Below the pieces are notes generated by a model, which worked only from the letters and a program-made list of their open reading frames with translations, searched no databases and was not told where the DNA came from. Below are positions 49,799 through 57,604 of a stretch of 64,000 nucleotides of DNA, piece after piece. Every line of letters begins with the position of its first letter. The stretch's first letter is position 1. The DNA comes from Bacillota bacterium. GTDB taxonomy: Bacteria > Bacillota > Clostridia > Lachnospirales > Lachnospiraceae. The position numbers and the translations under genes were made by a program. The stretch is from contig CABJAN010000010.1 of the NCBI GenBank assembly GCA_902363515.1, positions 4,160 through 68,159 on the forward strand. Reading direction: 5' to 3'.

Positions 49799-50664
49799 AA
49801 GGTGTCACAGCTTTCCCAGCGGCCGGAGGCGCCACAGGGAAGTACCAGACCTGTCTGGCTTACAGGCAGTCCGATTTCCTGGGAGTCTACAGTACCGTTG
49901 AATTTTTTTAATTCTGTTGCAAGCATGTAAGTTAATACTGCCGGAGCAAGTCCGGTGGTATAGGAGTTTACCAGGAAAAACAGAGGCTTTTCAGAAAGAA
50001 TCTGGGTACACAGCTTAATCAGAGGATGGATAGCATCTTCGATTTTCCAGATTTCTCCCTTTGGTCCTCTTCCGTAGGAAGGTGGATCCATGATAATAGC
50101 GTCATATTTGTTTCCTCTGCGGATTTCCCTTTCTACAAATTTCACGCAGTCATCCACAAGCCAGCGGATAGGAGCATCCTTTAAACCGGAGGATACTGCG
50201 TTTTCCTTTGCCCAGGCAACCATGCCCTTGGATGCATCCACATGAGTGACAGATGCTCCGGCTGCGGCAGCAGCCAAAGTGGCACCTCCGGTATAGGCGA
50301 AGAGATTCAGAACTTTGACGGGACGTCCGGCATTTCTGATTTTTTCAGAAAACCAGTCCCAGTTTGCAGCCTGCTCAGGGAAGAGTCCGGTATGTTTAAA
50401 ACTGAAAGGTTTTAAGTTAAAGGTCAAGGTCTTGTACTGGATGGTCCACTGTTCCGGCAAATCGAAAAACTCCCATTCACCGCCGCCCTTTTTGCTGCGG
50501 TGATAGTGGCCGTTCATTTTTTTCCAGCCTTTGTGTGTTTTTGGAGTGTCCCAGATAACCTGCGGGTCTGGGCGGACCAGGAGATAGTCTCCCCAGCGTT
50601 CCAGCTTTTCTCCTTTTGAAGTATCTATGATTTCATAATCTTTCCATTGATCAGCAATCCACAT
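49795..50664 (-). CDS. Class I SAM-dependent methyltransferase (RlmI-like catalytic part)
   Basis: 289 residues. SAM motif I is VLNLFAYTGGATLAAAAAGA (about 139-158) and the catalytic-type motif is DPPSYGRGPKGEIWK. It resembles the C-terminal part of rRNA m5C methyltransferase RlmI/RlmK but lacks a PUA domain, so the target may be RNA. The start is the ATG at 50664 (AAAGGA); an upstream frame to 50760 has no start signal. Confidence 0.87.
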   Translation of the reverse strand: MWIADQWKDYEIIDTSKGEKLERWGDYLLVRPDPQVIWDTPKTHKGWKKMNGHYHRSKKGGGEWEFFDLPEQWTIQYKTLTFNLKPFSFKHTGLFPEQAANWDWFSEKIRNAGRPVKVLNLFAYTGGATLAAAAAGASVTHVDASKGMVAWAKENAVSSGLKDAPIRWLVDDCVKFVEREIRRGNKYDAIIMDPPSYGRGPKGEIWKIEDAIHPLIKLCTQILSEKPLFFLVNSYTTGLAPAVLTYMLATELKKFNGTVDSQEIGLPVSQTGLVLPCGASGRWESCDTL

Positions 50665-50721
50665 GGCGAAATCCTTTCTGATTTTTCTATCGATATTTAT
50701 CATTGTGTTCGTATCGCTCTT

Positions 50722-50750
50722 AGTATAGCAGAAGGAAAGGGAGCAGGCAA
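50722..50750 (-). promoter_or_regulatory. Promoter of the methyltransferase-aroC operon
   Basis: TTGCCT (50750-50745), 17-bp spacer, TATACT (50727-50722) on the minus strand. Confidence 0.7.
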
Positions 50751-50887
50751 GCAATACCATTATTGGACTCTGGGATTTTTATGCCGGTCTCAGGTATTCT
50801 GTTTTAACTCTCTGTTTCTTCCCAGATTTGCTGTGCCACCGCTACCTGGAAGAGGTCAAGGCTCAGAAATAGAGAGTATGAAAAAAC

Positions 50888-50938
50888 TTTACAAGATATG
50901 AAGGTTATGGTATTATACATACCAAAAGAATGTAAAGG
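50888..50938 (+). promoter_or_regulatory. tetR promoter with operator
   Basis: TTTACA (50888-50893), 17-bp spacer, TATTAT (50911-50916). TATACATACC-AAAAGAATGTA begins at 50914 and overlaps the -10. Nearly the same sequence stands at the -10 of the ABC exporter (51723), so it is the probable TetR operator. Confidence 0.7.
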
Positions 50939-50948
50939 GATGTGTACA

Positions 50949-51602
50949 ATGTCGAGGAATAAATATCCAGAATTAACAGTTGAGAAAATATTGGATGTAT
51001 CTAAAACTCTTTTTTTGACAAAGGGATATGAAGAGACAACGATTCAGGATATTGTAAATGAACTGGGTGGATTGTCAAAAGGGGCTATTTACCATCATTT
51101 CAAATCCAAAGAGGACATTCTAAGAGCCTTGGAATCACGTATTTTTGAAGAAAATAATCCATTTTTGTCAGTGGAAAGAGAGACAGGATTAACAGGGTTA
51201 CAGAAACTGCAGAAAGCAATTATTTTAAATCAGGAAAATCAGGCAAAACAGGATAATAACCAAATAACTAAAAAATTTATTCCGCTATTAAAGAATCCGC
51301 ATATACTGGCCAGTATGTTAGAATCCAACAGAAAGTATTTATCTCCTTATTTTTTAAAGCTTATGGAAGAAGGAGTTTTGGATGGTTCTATACAGACAAA
51401 ATATGCAAAAGAATTGTCCGAATTGATTCCATTGTTGGAAATCTGGCTTATGCCATCTGTTTATCCTGCGTCTGAAGAGGAACTGTTCAATAAAATATTT
51501 TTTATAAAAGAACTTTTTGAGCATATGGGAGTTTCTCTTTTTAGTGAAGATAGTTTAAGAGAAATGGAAATTTTTTTGAAAAACAGAGAATTGACAGTGT
51601 AA
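50949..51602 (+). CDS. TetR/AcrR-family regulator
   Basis: 217 residues. The N-terminal helix-turn-helix reads TIQDIVNELGGLSKGAIYHHF; the C-terminal ligand domain is not assignable. The start is the ATG at 50949, 8 bases after AAAGGGA, though ATG 50940 is possible. It precedes an ABC exporter that carries the same operator, so it probably represses both. Confidence 0.9.
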   Translation: MSRNKYPELTVEKILDVSKTLFLTKGYEETTIQDIVNELGGLSKGAIYHHFKSKEDILRALESRIFEENNPFLSVERETGLTGLQKLQKAIILNQENQAKQDNNQITKKFIPLLKNPHILASMLESNRKYLSPYFLKLMEEGVLDGSIQTKYAKELSELIPLLEIWLMPSVYPASEEELFNKIFFIKELFEHMGVSLFSEDSLREMEIFLKNRELTV

Positions 51603-51641
51603 AGAAAAGAGTTGCATTTTTGAGTTTATGGAGAGAATATT

Positions 51642-51690
51642 TATACAGTTTCAGCTCAGCTGATTTGCTGGAACTGTATAGAGATTTTGA
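51642..51690 (+). terminator. tetR terminator-like hairpin
   Basis: TATACAGTTTCAGC pairs over its full 14 bases with GCTGGAACTGTATA (one G-U). The following GAGATTTTGAAA is a weak T tract. Confidence 0.55.
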
Positions 51691-51697
51691 AATACTG

Positions 51698-51750
51698 TTG
51701 AAAGTAATATTTTTTTTGGACATATACATACCAACTGAATGTATGTAAAG
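51698..51750 (+). promoter_or_regulatory. ABC exporter promoter with operator
   Basis: TTGAAA (51698-51703), and a -10 either CATATA (17-bp spacer) or TATACA (51723-51728, 19-bp). The operator TATACATACC-AACTGAATGTATGTA (51723-51747) contains the inverted half-sites TACATAC / GTATGTA. Confidence 0.65.
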
Positions 51751-51768
51751 AAAAGGAGAATAAGAGTT

Positions 51769-53490
51769 ATGAAAAGTGATGTAGAAAAATTAAAAAAGGT
51801 TTTAACAAGAACGTTCTATGAGCATAATAGGATGACATTCATACTTGCATTGATATCAACCATTCTTAACAGTATTTTATTTTTCGGAATTTCCTTAATC
51901 ATACGTGAAATGGCAGATACCATTTCAGGGGTTGAGCATTCTAAAAGTTTAGGCGAGATTGCGGTTTTTATCCTTCTTTTTTTAGGATTAGTTTTTGGTT
52001 CTTATATTATGGATTATGTTTCAAAACCAAGATTTATTTTTACAGCAGTCAAGAATTATAAAAATTGTGTGTTACATAAGCTGATGGAAAAAAATATCTT
52101 ATCCTTTGGAAATGAAAATACGTCTGTTTATATTTCTGCTCTTTCTAATGATTTGGAAGTGATTGAGACGGGCTATCTGGAAGGTCAATTTCAGATTATC
52201 AGTAATGTAATTAGTTTTGTAGGTGCATTTGCACTTATGTCATTTTATTCACCGCTTTTGACAGGAATCGTGGTTCTGCTGACAATTGTTCCAATAACCG
52301 CATCTATTTTTACCGGAAATAAATTGGAACCAATAGAACGTCATGTTTCTGAGGAAAATATAAAATTTTCTTCTGTTTTAAAAGATGTTTTAAATGGATT
52401 TTCTGTTGTTAAAAGTTTTCAGGCAGAAAGGGAAATACTGAGACTCCTGAAAGGAAAAAATCAAGAATTAGAGCAGAGTAAATTAGCACGGAGAAAAGTG
52501 AAAATCTTAGTTGGCATGATAGGCATGACAGCAAGTTTGTTTGCACAGTTTGGTGTGTTTTTTGCAGGAGTGTGGATGGTAGTAAAAGAGTATGCTATGA
52601 CAGCCGGTACAGTTATATTATTTGTGAATCTGATGAATTTTATTGTGTCACCGATAGGGGAAATATGGCAGCTTGTCGCTAGTAGAAGAGCGGCTAAGGG
52701 ATTGATTCAGAAGATGGCCGAAGCCCTCGCAGAACATCATGATTTGGGTGGAAAATTGGAATTAGAAGAATTAAAATCTGCAATTTCTTTAGAACATGTT
52801 TCTTTTAGATATGAGGAAAACACAGAGGTATTACATGATATCACCTTGAGGTTGGAGAAGGGCAAAAGTTATGCCATTGTAGGAAGTTCAGGGTGTGGTA
52901 AATCGACACTTTTAAATCTGCTGCTGGGAGGAATGGAGGATTATAGGGGGAGCATTTTTTTTGATGCATACAACATAAAAGAAATCAGCAAAGATTCGTT
53001 GTATCATCTGGTTTCTATGATTCAGCAGAATGTATTTGTTTTTGATGCGACTATAAGGGAGAATATTACCATGTATAAGGAATTTTCAGATTCTAAAATA
53101 CAGGATGTTCTCCAATTGGCAAAATTAGAAGCACTGATAAAGGAAAAAGGCCAGCTATATAAGTGTGGTGAGAACGGATGCGGACTTTCAGGCGGTGAAA
53201 AACAGAGAATTTCTATTGCCCGTAGTCTGTTGAAGCATGCTTCCGTTCTTTTGGTTGATGAGGCAACTGCATCTTTGGACAGGGAAAGTGCATATGAGAT
53301 AGTTTCAGATATCTTGGAGATTAGGGATGTAACCAGAGTTGTAGTAACCCATTCTTTGGAAGAAGCTCTTCTGAAACGCTATGATCAGATTATTACCATG
53401 AAAGACGGAAGGATTGTAGAACAGGGAAAATTCGAGGAATTGATGGAGAAGAGGGAATATTTTTACGCACTATATACGGTGGCAAAATAA
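51769..53490 (+). CDS. ABC exporter half-transporter (membrane + ATPase domains)
   Basis: 573 residues. The membrane domain (about 1-310) has six predicted helices. The ATPase domain follows: Walker A GSSGCGKST, Q-loop IQQNVFVF, signature LSGGEKQRISIAR, Walker B VLLVDEATASLD and switch His in VTHSLEE; all are intact. The start is the ATG at 51769 (AAAAGGAG); an ATG at 51739 lies within the operator. As a half-transporter it works as a homodimer or with a partner; a possible partner start lies directly behind it, in a degraded region. Confidence 0.93.
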   Translation: MKSDVEKLKKVLTRTFYEHNRMTFILALISTILNSILFFGISLIIREMADTISGVEHSKSLGEIAVFILLFLGLVFGSYIMDYVSKPRFIFTAVKNYKNCVLHKLMEKNILSFGNENTSVYISALSNDLEVIETGYLEGQFQIISNVISFVGAFALMSFYSPLLTGIVVLLTIVPITASIFTGNKLEPIERHVSEENIKFSSVLKDVLNGFSVVKSFQAEREILRLLKGKNQELEQSKLARRKVKILVGMIGMTASLFAQFGVFFAGVWMVVKEYAMTAGTVILFVNLMNFIVSPIGEIWQLVASRRAAKGLIQKMAEALAEHHDLGGKLELEELKSAISLEHVSFRYEENTEVLHDITLRLEKGKSYAIVGSSGCGKSTLLNLLLGGMEDYRGSIFFDAYNIKEISKDSLYHLVSMIQQNVFVFDATIRENITMYKEFSDSKIQDVLQLAKLEALIKEKGQLYKCGENGCGLSGGEKQRISIARSLLKHASVLLVDEATASLDRESAYEIVSDILEIRDVTRVVVTHSLEEALLKRYDQIITMKDGRIVEQGKFEELMEKREYFYALYTVAK

Positions 53491-53509
53491 AAAGAGCAGG
53501 AGTGATTAC

Positions 53510-53664
53510 ATGGATTGGAAAAGGCAGAGGATGATCAAGATAGTGATAGAGAAGAACATGTCCATGAAATAGTCAGTATTAATCTCCAGGCTCAAAAAAT
53601 TCCCACCAGCACGACTATTTTTCAATTACCTGATGTGGACGAATGTGATCTTCCATTTCAATAA
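53510..53664 (+). pseudogene. Gene remnants behind the ABC exporter
   Basis: Two partial frames overlap. An ATG at 53510 with AGGAG upstream gives 20 residues (MDWKRQRMIKIVIEKNMSMK) to a stop at 53572. In another frame, 53515-53664 reads 49 codons of protein-like sequence (ending FQLPDVDECDLPFQ) with only a TTG to start. This looks like the 5' end of one lost gene joined to the 3' end of another. I do not recognise either. Confidence 0.35.
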
Positions 53665-53689
53665 TTATGGAAATCAATAAAGATGTAAA

Positions 53690-53715
53690 ATCGGCGGTCA
53701 AACCCGACCGCCGAT
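53690..53715 (-). terminator. Terminator of the third Rpn gene
   Basis: TCGGCGGTC-AAACCC-GACCGCCGA is a perfect 9-bp stem. On the minus strand it follows the Rpn stop and is trailed by TTTTAC. Confidence 0.75.
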
Positions 53716-53741
53716 AAAAAAATCAAAAAAATTTACACACT

Positions 53742-53972
53742 TTACTTGACAAACCCTTCTGTTTCCTTCCAGATCTGCTGTACCTCCTCTTCTGGAAGCT
53801 GTAATTTCCTTGCGGTTTCGCCTATGGTCATCCCCTGTCTCAGAAGCTTGATAATCTGGATTACTTCGGCACGGCCTTGCTGCATTCCTTGCTGTACGCC
53901 TTGTTGTATCCCTTGTTTCAGTCCCTGCTTTATCAGCCGGTCTGACTCCAGCTCTAATACTTTTCCACCCAT
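53742..53972 (-). CDS. Possible intragenic Rpn C-terminal small protein
   Basis: ATG at 53972, in frame, with GGTGA at a 4-base gap and AAAGGA at a 12-base gap; this is the weakest of the three internal starts. The product would hold the amphipathic IQQG repeat and the helix-turn-helix-like end. Confidence 0.3.
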   Translation of the reverse strand: MGGKVLELESDRLIKQGLKQGIQQGVQQGMQQGRAEVIQIIKLLRQGMTIGETARKLQLPEEEVQQIWKETEGFVK

Positions 53973-54686
53973 AACATCACCAAATCCTTTCCTGGCTTTT
54001 TTTCGTTTTCTCAGAATATAATCTGCTATTCTTATGATTAACTCGATCAGGTCACGGTATTCTTTTTCTTTTCCTATTTCCAGGAATTCTTTCTCCAGGC
54101 GTTCTTCGATTTCTCTGTATTCTTCCAGCATCTTGTTTAACTCTTGGTTTCCTGTTTCCAAGTCTGCCTTCTCATACCTCATGATATAAAAGGGCAGAAG
54201 GAAAAACAACCGTTTCTCTAAGATTTCTTCTTTTGTATAATGTCCGACGTACACTGCCGGGACTTTGTATTCCCAGGTTTCTCCTTCGGGTGCCACTACT
54301 TCTATGGTCAGCTTTTCGGTTTTTTTGTTTCCCCTCAGGTACAGGATACTGGAATGGGGAAGATACATCCGATATTTCCCTTCTTCTTTTTCCATGGTCT
54401 CAAGCCCAATGGAAAAGTCATACTCTATCATGCGTACCACCATCTCACTGTCCTGGGTGCTCTGGCACTCCAAATGGTATATTTTTTCTGCAATCAGAAG
54501 CTGGGAATCTGTGATGATCTCTCCCTGTTTTGTCTGATGCTCATTTCTCCTTTGTATGATTTCTATGTCTTCAGGGTACGATGTACCAAAGATTTCGTTG
54601 ATCAGGGGAACGGCCAGTTCCGGCATCTTCTCCAGCATCGTGCGGAAGACATCGTCAAATATTGTATTGTTTGTAATATTCGCCAT
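53742..54686 (-). CDS. Rpn-family PD-(D/E)XK nuclease/transposase-like protein
   Basis: 314 residues. Candidate catalytic residues are Asp60 (EIITDSQLL) and Glu73-x-Gln75 (YHLECQ). The middle block contains YLPHSSILYLRG. The C-terminal tail has GLKQGIQQGVQQGMQQGRAE, an amphipathic repeat, then a helix-turn-helix-like TIGETARKLQLPEEEVQQIW. An internal ATG at 53972 would give a 76-residue tail protein; GGTGA is 4 bases and AAAGGA 12 bases before it. It sits directly beside an IS1634 remnant. Confidence 0.82.
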   Translation of the reverse strand: MANITNNTIFDDVFRTMLEKMPELAVPLINEIFGTSYPEDIEIIQRRNEHQTKQGEIITDSQLLIAEKIYHLECQSTQDSEMVVRMIEYDFSIGLETMEKEEGKYRMYLPHSSILYLRGNKKTEKLTIEVVAPEGETWEYKVPAVYVGHYTKEEILEKRLFFLLPFYIMRYEKADLETGNQELNKMLEEYREIEERLEKEFLEIGKEKEYRDLIELIIRIADYILRKRKKARKGFGDVMGGKVLELESDRLIKQGLKQGIQQGVQQGMQQGRAEVIQIIKLLRQGMTIGETARKLQLPEEEVQQIWKETEGFVK

Positions 54687-54931
54687 GAAACATATCTCTC
54701 TTGCTTTTTATCTTGCTATGTAGTCTTGTCTCATGTACTTTCGTGATCTTATCTTTTGTGAAATGGCATCAGTTTGTGCGGTATCATCTCCTTCCCGTTT
54801 TGAAAAAGTGAATGGAATATTTTGTTACTTAATATTATATAGGAAGCAAAGAGAAGACACAACATTCTTCTTTGCTAAAGCTCCCGAAAGATTGACAGAA
54901 TTATGGAAGAGGATTAGAATATATTCCTATC

Positions 54932-54955
54932 TTTGACAGTTGAGAAATGAAAAAA
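54932..54955 (+). repeat. IS left inverted repeat
   Basis: TTTGACAGTTGA, then GAAATGAAAAAA. It matches the right end (56723-56746) exactly over 12 bases and partly further in. Confidence 0.8.
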
Positions 54956-54996
54956 TCGCTGTGTCCCTTGGTTTCATTGGGGTTCAGCGATTTTTG
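54953..54996. terminator. IS-internal terminator behind the transposase
   Basis: AAAATCGCTG pairs with CAGCGATTTTT. T-runs on both sides allow termination in either direction. Confidence 0.7.
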
Positions 54997-55019
54997 GCGT
55001 CGTTTTAAACTATAGTATT

Positions 55020-56605
55020 TTATTCTCGACCCTTACTTTTTTTCTGAATATTTTTCATCTGACTCTTTGTGATGAATTTATAATCCGTTTCAAAACCACA
55101 AGCATCATGTAATGCATCTGTCAGCTTATCCCGTTTGTAAAGTGGAATAAAACCTTGTTCTTGTATATCGGCGAAGTTCATAGTTCTTAATTTATCTAAG
55201 AGTGTCTCACAACTGAAGACATCTCCTAAGTCTTTTTCAAGATAACGATAGATTACTAATGCGAGGAAGCAGATAAGAAAATGTGCTTTTATGCGTATAT
55301 CATCATGAAGGAATACAGGTCTTGCCTCAAAATCGGTTTTCATGATACGGAAGTATTCCTCGATTTCCCAACGGCCTTCGCTGACTTTTAAAATGTCCTT
55401 CACATCATCATCTAACAGATCCGTAGTTACAGCATATATTCCGTCATACAATGCTTCCAGCTCAATCTTTTCTGTATCCAGATAGTTATGGATTTTTGCG
55501 ATTTCTCCATCCTCAGTTGCCGCAACTTTTCCAATAAAGCGGGCAGGGTCGTTTGGATTTTTACGCTCTTTTTTTATATTTCCGGTCTGAAGCATTTTTT
55601 CGGCACGTTCTACCTGGGCTTCTCTTATAGATTTCTGATACCGTGCGTATTTCGGTGAATAGGTTACGATGAGCCGTTGATGCAAGGTATGAGGTGTGTA
55701 AGGTTCATCTTTATAATACAATCCGTTATCATCATCTGGGATTTCTGAAAGATTGACAGGGGTGTCATCCGACACGCGCTTAAATCCGTTTTTATCTAAA
55801 GCCCACTTCTTATCCTCTTTATTTAACTTTTTAATAGACTGCGTGACGATAAAAGCCCGCTCCCCTGCATGGTTTATTCGTTTGATTGCTTCTGAACCAA
55901 GACCTGCATCACTACAATAAATAAATTTGGTACAGCCGAAATCCTGAAGTACTTCTTGTCACCGTCTTCCTGTTCAATCTCAAAATAGTAATTCGTACAA
56001 TCATAGTAGAGGATCTTATCATTTCTTTTTCCTAGAAGATGGCTGTTTTTATATACTTCTGATTGGATAAAATCAGCTTCATTTCCAAGAACATCTAAGG
56101 AACGATATAGGTCGTGCAATTGATAAGAAGGTTTTTCTAAAAACTCAGAAGCGATCTTGTAAGAAGAACGTTTACTGGTTGGATCAAGTATCCTTGCATA
56201 AATAAGATCCGAAAGGATTGCATTAATGTCGTATTTGAATTTATATTTATCTCTTAATTTCCGGCATGTCTTATCAAGCTGAAGTCGATAATAATAGGCT
56301 TGTGGGAAAAGATACCCACCACGATAAAGAACCTGTTGGTTGTAATCAAGTTTCTGATCAGAGTGGAAAGTGATAGGAACAGCTTTTGCTTGTTGTTCTT
56401 TTTTATATTTTATAGTTTCCAAACGTGCCTCTTCTTTTGCCCATTTCATAACGTCATCACGAGTCGGTCCATGCTCGATGAAAAGTTCTTTGAGTGTTCC
56501 AAGCTTTCGTACATTAACAGAAGTACTTTTTCCTTTATTGTTAATGTAACTTTTTGCGATATAAAAGGATTCAGAATTTTTTGATTTTGACGTAGTTACT
56601 TTCAT
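55020..56605 (-). pseudogene. IS1634-family transposase, deleted and frameshifted
   Basis: The N-terminal part (56605 to about 55950; MKVTTSKSKNSESFYIAKSY to YYDCTNYYFEIEQEDGDKKY) and the C-terminal part (55020 to about 55945) lie in different frames. At the junction GACAAGAAGTAC, the second frame resumes as VLQDFGCTKFIYCSDAGLGSEA. The intervening roughly 50 residues that carry part of the DDE domain are missing. The repeat AAGAAGT at the joint points to a microhomology deletion. The DDE second Asp (SDAG) survives. The element cannot move itself. Confidence 0.88.
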
Positions 56606-56697
56606 GGCAAATCCTTCCTGGATATAGTATATCATACACTACATAATATCGCTGGATAATACTATAAAATAAAACAGAAAATTTGACACAAAAAAAG

Positions 56698-56730
56698 CAG
56701 GTATTATGAGGCCTGCAAGCATTTTTTTCA
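56698..56730. terminator. IS right-end terminator hairpin
   Basis: GCAGG-TATTATGAGG-CCTGC with T-runs on both strands lies between the right inverted repeat and the transposase start. It probably shields the transposase from outside transcription. Confidence 0.6.
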
Positions 56731-56813
56731 ATATTCAACTGTCAAACTCCCGTGGAGATTCTGCTTTAGAGTGAAATTGGACAAAGCAAATGTGTTAATA
56801 GGATAAAAAGAAA

Positions 56814-56843
56814 TAGACAGTCAGTACACACCTATGGTACAAT
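56814..56843 (+). promoter_or_regulatory. pab operon promoter
   Basis: TAGACA (56814-56819), 18-bp spacer, TACAAT (56838-56843). CACACCT (56827) and AGGTGTG (56861) are inverted repeats flanking the -10 and the start region, a possible operator. Confidence 0.55.
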
Positions 56844-56854
56844 GAGACAACAAA

Positions 56855-56935
56855 AATATCAGGTGTGCCCGATATTCGGAAGACTGCCAAAAAAGGTTCT
56901 TACAATGTAGAAGAGCCTTTTTTGGCAGTCTTTTG
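56855..56935 (+). terminator. pab leader with attenuator-type terminator
   Basis: AATATC / GATATT (56855-56876) makes a first small stem. AGACTGCCAAAAAAGG pairs perfectly with CCTTTTTTGGCAGTCT (56881-56931), then TTTGTTT. The terminator lies between the promoter and pabA, 55 bases before the gene. No leader peptide is obvious. It is either an attenuator of pabABC or the end of an unseen small transcript. Confidence 0.6.
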
Positions 56936-56989
56936 TTTCATAGGAAAGTGCGTCCCATGGAACAGGAACGCCGGTAAAAGGAGAATAGT

Positions 56990-57604
56990 ATGTATTTAAT
57001 GGTTGATAATTATGATTCTTTTGTGTATAACCTTGCCTGCTATTTGCAGGAATGTGGAGAACAGGTGGAATTAGTAAGAAATGATAAGATTACAGCAAAA
57101 GAAATAGAAAGAATGTTGGAGACGGGAAATTTGGAAGGGGTAGTGATTTCTCCTGGTCCTAAAAGTCCAAAAGACTGTGGAAACTGCGGGGAGATTGTGG
57201 AAAAGCTGGCTGGAAAAGTCCCTGTTTTGGGGATATGTCTGGGACATCAGATTATAGGACATGTATTTGGAGCAGAGATTCATAAAGGGGAGCGACCCAT
57301 GCATGGAAAAGTTACGAAGATTGTCACCAATGGGAATGGGCTTTTTGAAGGGCTGCCAACTGCCTATGAAGTAACCAGATATCATTCGCTGGTTGTAGGA
57401 AATGAAAATTTCCCTGAGATTCTTGAAGTGGATGCCAGCACAGAAGACGGGGTAATTATGGGAATTCATCATAAAGAATTTCCAATCTATGGCGTGCAGT
57501 TTCATCCGGAGGCTGTGCTTACCCAGTATGGACATGAATTGCTGGAGAATTTTGTAAAAATAAGTAAGGAATGGTGGAACAGACATGAAAACCAAAGTAA
57601 GTAA
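56990..57604 (+). CDS. pabA: Aminodeoxychorismate synthase component II (glutamine amidotransferase)
   Basis: 204 residues. Class I glutamine amidotransferase: Cys83 in GICLGHQ, and FHPEA with the His-Glu pair near 171-173. It gives ammonia to PabB. It could also serve anthranilate synthase, but the next gene is PabB-type. Its 3' end overlaps pabB by 20 bases. AAAGGAG precedes the ATG. Confidence 0.92.
   Translation: MYLMVDNYDSFVYNLACYLQECGEQVELVRNDKITAKEIERMLETGNLEGVVISPGPKSPKDCGNCGEIVEKLAGKVPVLGICLGHQIIGHVFGAEIHKGERPMHGKVTKIVTNGNGLFEGLPTAYEVTRYHSLVVGNENFPEILEVDASTEDGVIMGIHHKEFPIYGVQFHPEAVLTQYGHELLENFVKISKEWWNRHENQSK

Larger units (their letters stand above)
54932..56746 (-). mobile_element. 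IS1634-family insertion sequence, internally deleted
   Basis: 1815 bases bounded by perfect 12-base inverted repeats (TTTGACAGTTGA at 54932 and TCAACTGTCAAA at 56735), which extend with mismatches over TGAAAAAA. It contains one broken transposase gene and terminators at both ends. No target duplication is visible: the flanks read TATC and CTCC. A full-length relative would be a little longer, as expected from the internal deletion. It separates the third Rpn gene from pabA. Confidence 0.85.

Noticed and set aside
53720..53760. TTGACA-like promoter near 53745
   Set aside because: It lies within the 3' end of the minus-strand Rpn gene and has no -10 or gene to drive.
54733..54936. 67-codon plus-strand frame beside the IS
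   Set aside because: No ribosome-binding site, no family features, and it runs into the IS end.
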